From a virus, in IMG/VR virus record IMGVR_UViG_3300022851_000005, positions 1-58,779 of that record: a DNA stretch of 58,779 nt. One strand, 5' to 3'. The position numbers and the translations under genes are program-made. A model generated the notes under the pieces. The model did no database searches. It saw only the letters and a list, made by a program, of their open reading frames with translations, and was not told the origin of the DNA. This document shows positions 56,830 to 58,779 of the stretch, piece by piece. The number at the start of each line of letters is the position of its first letter. The stretch's first letter is position 1.

Positions 56830-56906
56830 GGGCCGATAGCTCAGTTGGTTAGAGCTTCTCACTCATAATGAGACGGTCGTAGGTTCAAGTCCTACTCGGC
56901 CCACCA
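56830..56906 (+). tRNA. tRNA with CAT anticodon, probably tRNA-Ile2 (lysidine type)
   Basis: 77 bases with a full cloverleaf: acceptor GGGCCGA/TCGGCCC, D arm GCTC/GAGC, anticodon arm TCTCA/TGAGA with loop CTCATAA, T arm GTAGG/CCTAC with loop TTCAAGT, and an encoded CCA. CAT can mean Met or, after lysidine modification by host TilS, Ile reading ATA. The GGTCGTAGGTTCAAGTCC part and acceptor resemble bacterial tRNA-Ile2. The phage uses ATA very often, which would explain carrying it. Confidence 0.93.
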
Positions 56907-56910
56907 AAAT

Positions 56911-57010
56911 GCGGGGTTGTCGTGATCGGCAATAGATAGAAGTTCTTATAATCAGCGCTGAGCCTAAGAGTTTCTGGAATGTCAAGGTTTGATTCCTTGG
57001 CCTCGCTCCA
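56911..57010 (+). ncRNA. tRNA-like RNA with CCA end but no ordinary anticodon arm
   Basis: 100 bases starting four bases after the tRNA. A 7-bp acceptor (GCGGGGT/GCCTCGC), unpaired T and CCA, and a 5-bp T arm (CAAGG-TTTGATT-CCTTG) are canonical. A D-like arm (TGTC-GTGATC-GGCA) follows the acceptor. In place of the anticodon arm stands a 10-bp stem (56939-56948 with 56965-56974) with a 16-base loop containing the self-complementary TCAGCGCTGA. It may be a decayed class II tRNA or a tRNA mimic. Confidence 0.6.
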
Positions 57011-57022
57011 TATTTAAAGGAA

Positions 57023-57060
57023 TGACTGCGCCCGTCTGACAAAAGACAGTCACTATTTTA
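57023..57060 (+). terminator. Hairpin with weak U-tract after the RNA genes
   Basis: TGACTG (57023-57028) pairs with CAGTCA (57047-57052), with GTCT/AGAC inside, followed by CTATTTTATATA. A plausible end for the tRNA transcript, and the border between AT-rich genome and GC-rich module. Confidence 0.55.
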
Positions 57061-57077
57061 TATAAAGGTATATAAAT

Positions 57078-57254
57078 ATGAGTAACGGAGATAACGAGAC
57101 TATACAGGCGCTAAAGGCTGCGCTGCGGGAGGCTGATTGCCCCGAGTCCTGTCACAACGGCGGGATTTACTTTGATTTAGGTCATGGTGATTTTGATTTA
57201 GAACGCTGCCCTTGGTGCGCTAACCGTGATGAGTTAATAGGAGAATCAGAATGA
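57078..57254 (+). CDS. 58-residue Cys-containing protein
   Basis: ATG 57078. A CPESCHNGG and a later RCPWC give four Cys suited to one zinc site, separated by an acidic stretch. First gene of the GC-richer module that runs through the contig join to 251. It overlaps the next gene by 4 nt. Function unknown. Confidence 0.6.
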   Translation: MSNGDNETIQALKAALREADCPESCHNGGIYFDLGHGDFDLERCPWCANRDELIGESE

Positions 57255-57589
57255 GTTTAGAAATATGCTTCGAATGTGACTCCCGAGGGGCAGAGATCAA
57301 GCGCCTAACCGCTGAACGTAACGCGCTGCGGGAGCAGTTGAAAAAACAGTTGGAAGATCGAATAACACTGCCAACAGTACCGCCTGCAGGGCTATTGCTA
57401 TCAATGGCAATTAGGTTCGACCACGGACTAGGAGTACAGGGCTATTATGATGATCCTGTGTTCGGGCCACCATCGCACCAAAAGCGGCTAGAAAGCACCA
57501 TAAGAACAATGCATCAATTGTATGAAGAAGTTTCGGGCAGCGGTTTCTTTACTTATCCCATACCACAGGATAACGGGAGTGATGTATGA
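57251..57589 (+). CDS. Hypothetical protein with N-terminal coiled coil
   Basis: 112 residues. CFECDSRG at the N-terminus, then a heptad helix (AEIKRLTAERNALREQLKKQ), then a Pro/Gly-rich part and a helix. Layouts of this kind are common in accessory phage genes. 4-nt overlaps on both sides. GC-rich relative to the genome. Confidence 0.65.
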   Translation: MSLEICFECDSRGAEIKRLTAERNALREQLKKQLEDRITLPTVPPAGLLLSMAIRFDHGLGVQGYYDDPVFGPPSHQKRLESTIRTMHQLYEEVSGSGFFTYPIPQDNGSDV

Positions 57590-57792
57590 ACTACACCTAC
57601 ATACTAGGCGGCAGCCTAGAATTAAACGTCGAATACAGCGTGACAAAAGACGAACCAGACGTGAACTATTTCAGCGAGGTGGTTATAGAGACGGTCTATC
57701 TGCCTGACGGGTCGGAGTTTGAGATTGATGATATTAGAATCGGCAATTATTCGCTTGAGGCTTTGATGAAAGAATCGGCCAATGACGCATAA
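57586..57792 (+). CDS. Hypothetical small protein
   Basis: 68 residues, acidic, beta-rich (NYTYILGGSLELNVEY, EVVIETVYLPDGSE) with a C-terminal helix. It resembles accessory phage proteins of unknown function. Coupled to the preceding gene by 4 nt. Confidence 0.65.
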   Translation: MNYTYILGGSLELNVEYSVTKDEPDVNYFSEVVIETVYLPDGSEFEIDDIRIGNYSLEALMKESANDA

Positions 57793-57837
57793 CGGGATTA
57801 ACTTTGCTGATTAACAACATAATACGAGGTTTATAGT

Positions 57838-58095
57838 ATGAAAGATATGCCACGGGTGATACACGTTCACGTTTACGAGGACTACCTGCCTCACTTCGAG
57901 GATCAAGGAAAAGTTTGGCGAGTGTCAGACCATAAACCGCCAGCAGATATTGATTGTCACACTACGCCTTGGGTCGATAAGGCTCTGGTGGATGAGTTGA
58001 TAGAGGCCGCTGAGTATTGCATCAAGCAGCACGACTCTTACGATATTGAGGATTTAGCCAAAGCCATAGCAGCCATACAGGGAGAGGGGGAATGA
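57838..58095 (+). CDS. Hypothetical acidic protein
   Basis: 85 residues with IHVHVYEDYL at the start and a C-terminal helix (KALVDELIEAAEYCIKQHDS). The ATG follows GAGGTTTATAGT. Overlaps the next gene by 4 nt. GC-rich module. Confidence 0.62.
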   Translation: MKDMPRVIHVHVYEDYLPHFEDQGKVWRVSDHKPPADIDCHTTPWVDKALVDELIEAAEYCIKQHDSYDIEDLAKAIAAIQGEGE

Positions 58096-58343
58096 GTATT
58101 GAAAAAACAAATTATTTAGGCGGCCCTGTTGCCATGTTTATGGCGGGAGCGTTTCCGTCAGATATTGCGGATAAATTCGGCACATCTCAGAGTGTGGCGG
58201 CTAATGAGATTAGGGCTCGCATCACCGCCCTAGAGGATGCTATTAAGGCGCACAGAAGTTCTTTCAGCGAAAGTGGATTTGACGACGATAGCCTATGGGC
58301 TGTATTGGGAGAGACACCAACAGCATTAGAGGAATCCAAGTGA
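58092..58343 (+). CDS. Hypothetical protein with helix-turn-helix-like stretch
   Basis: 83 residues. FPSDIADKFGTSQSVAANEIRARI looks like a simple helix-turn-helix, then an acidic tail. It might be a small DNA-binding protein of the accessory module. Overlaps the lipoprotein gene by 4 nt (GTGA). Confidence 0.6.
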   Translation: MSIEKTNYLGGPVAMFMAGAFPSDIADKFGTSQSVAANEIRARITALEDAIKAHRSSFSESGFDDDSLWAVLGETPTALEESK

Positions 58344-58597
58344 AAACACTGGCACTACTTGCGCTCACACTAATACTGGCGGGCTGCCAAAGCAACGGAA
58401 AGTTACCATGCTCTAAGGACTTGAGCCGACCGTTGTCGTCCTGCCCACTGCCTAGAATACATAAGGGCCCTGAAGCAGAGTGGACTACGTTTAGATGTGA
58501 CTTCGCTACGATAACGGTAAGATCCTCAACGGTTGACGGCAGAGACTACTGCGCCTGCTTGGAAACAAAGAACAAACATAAGAGACACTGCCGCTAG
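58340..58597 (+). CDS. Small lipoprotein, paralogue of 45065
   Basis: From GTG 58340, 85 residues with signal peptide and lipobox LAGC (Cys16), then QSNGK and CSKDLSRPLSSC. The same arrangement (GCQS, CSKDL, P-x-S-S-C) occurs in the AT-rich lipoprotein at 45065, though base composition differs greatly. Four more Cys lie in the C-terminal part. Surface-exclusion or spanin roles are possible; not proven. Confidence 0.72.
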   Translation: MKTLALLALTLILAGCQSNGKLPCSKDLSRPLSSCPLPRIHKGPEAEWTTFRCDFATITVRSSTVDGRDYCACLETKNKHKRHCR

Positions 58598-58615
58598 GTG
58601 GCTAAAGGAGTAGGT

Positions 58616-58779
58616 ATGAACACAGAAGAACAGATTGAGATTGTAAAGGCTAACGGGGCGGGGAAGCTGATCGAGGGGCGACACTTACACATTTCCGACT
58701 CGTGGCACCTGACAAGCCCATTTGAGCCTCTAAACTTTGCCGAGTATGAATACCGCATCAAAGAGCAGCCAGAGAGTAT
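58616..58779 (+). CDS. Hypothetical protein, 5' part of the gene crossing the join
   Basis: ATG 58616 after AAAGGAGTAGGT. The frame continues at position 1 after the 127-base overlap and ends at 251, giving 95 residues. The first residues are MNTEEQIEIVKANGAGKLIEG. Unknown function. Confidence 0.75.
   Translation, partial: MNTEEQIEIVKANGAGKLIEGRHLHISDSWHLTSPFEPLNFAEYEYRIKEQPES
58653..58779. repeat. Exact terminal direct repeat (second copy)
   Basis: Identical to 1-127; see that entry. When merged the circle is 58,652 bp. Confidence 0.95.

Overview
The window is a complete or near-complete tailed-phage genome, not bacterial chromosome. Bases 1-127 are repeated exactly at 58653-58779, so the contig closes into a circle (or a circularly permuted molecule) of 58,652 bp, and one gene runs across the join. 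The structural set (P22/T7-style portal, adaptor and nozzle proteins, coat, scaffold, large internal virion proteins, no tape measure or sheath) indicates a podovirus. The host should be Gram-negative: there are holin-like, spanin-like and lipoprotein genes, an M15 endolysin, and E. coli-type sigma-70 promoters. Most of the sequence is AT-rich with heavy ATA usage, matched by a tRNA with a CAT anticodon that looks like tRNA-Ile2. No RNA polymerase or sigma factor gene was recognised, so host RNA polymerase probably transcribes everything. The gene set resembles marine podoviruses, but the exact host cannot be told from the sequence.

Layout. On the circle there are two divergent blocks that separate at a 1-kb non-coding region (38484-39488) and converge at 14241-14244. 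The leftward block (38483 to 14241) holds terminase small subunit, a small protein, terminase large subunit, portal, small virion proteins, scaffold, coat, adaptor, nozzle, tail fibre, HNH endonuclease, spanin-like and holin-like proteins, four internal or ejection-type proteins (one of 1885 aa with a C-terminal ADP-ribosyltransferase-like domain) and the endolysin. The rightward block begins with many very small genes (39.5-47 kb: membrane peptides, a lipoprotein, paralogous zinc-finger and DUF6197-like proteins), which look like early host-takeover genes. It continues with an amidoligase/ATP-grasp/glutamine-amidotransferase operon (47.2-53.6 kb), ThyX, a single-stranded DNA-binding protein, a phosphoesterase, an RNA gene cluster (56.7-57.06 kb) and a GC-richer accessory module (57.08 kb through the join to 251). 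After the join come primase-helicase, DNA polymerase, a sulfotransferase with a DUF115/GT42-like partner, a GIY-YIG nuclease, a Cas4/RecB-like nuclease, endonuclease I, a nucleotide diphosphohydrolase-like protein, a phosphatase and a B12-dependent ribonucleotide reductase.

How it works together. Primase-helicase, PolA, SSB, PD-(D/E)XK nuclease and endonuclease I form a T7-like replication and recombination set. Class II RNR, ThyX and the dATP/dGTP diphosphohydrolase-like protein reshape nucleotide pools. The amidoligase operon (ATP-grasp, GGCT-like, class II amidotransferase, COOH-NH2 ligase type 2, Amidoligase_2, plus two or three unknown proteins) is predicted to build and trim amide bonds on an unknown target. 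Three perfect TTGACA-N17-TATAAT promoters lie on the leftward strand, each ending 6-7 nt before an in-frame ATG, which suggests leaderless late mRNAs. A different family of promoter-like elements (TTGACA, CCAACTGTG, TGTTCT) punctuates the rightward block.

Most unusual: the repeat-rich divergent intergenic region with a predicted ~115-nt small RNA; a 100-nt cloverleaf with CCA end but no ordinary anticodon arm; the amidoligase operon with unknown members; the ART-like domain on a virion protein; and a GC-rich receptor-binding segment joined to an HNH endonuclease.
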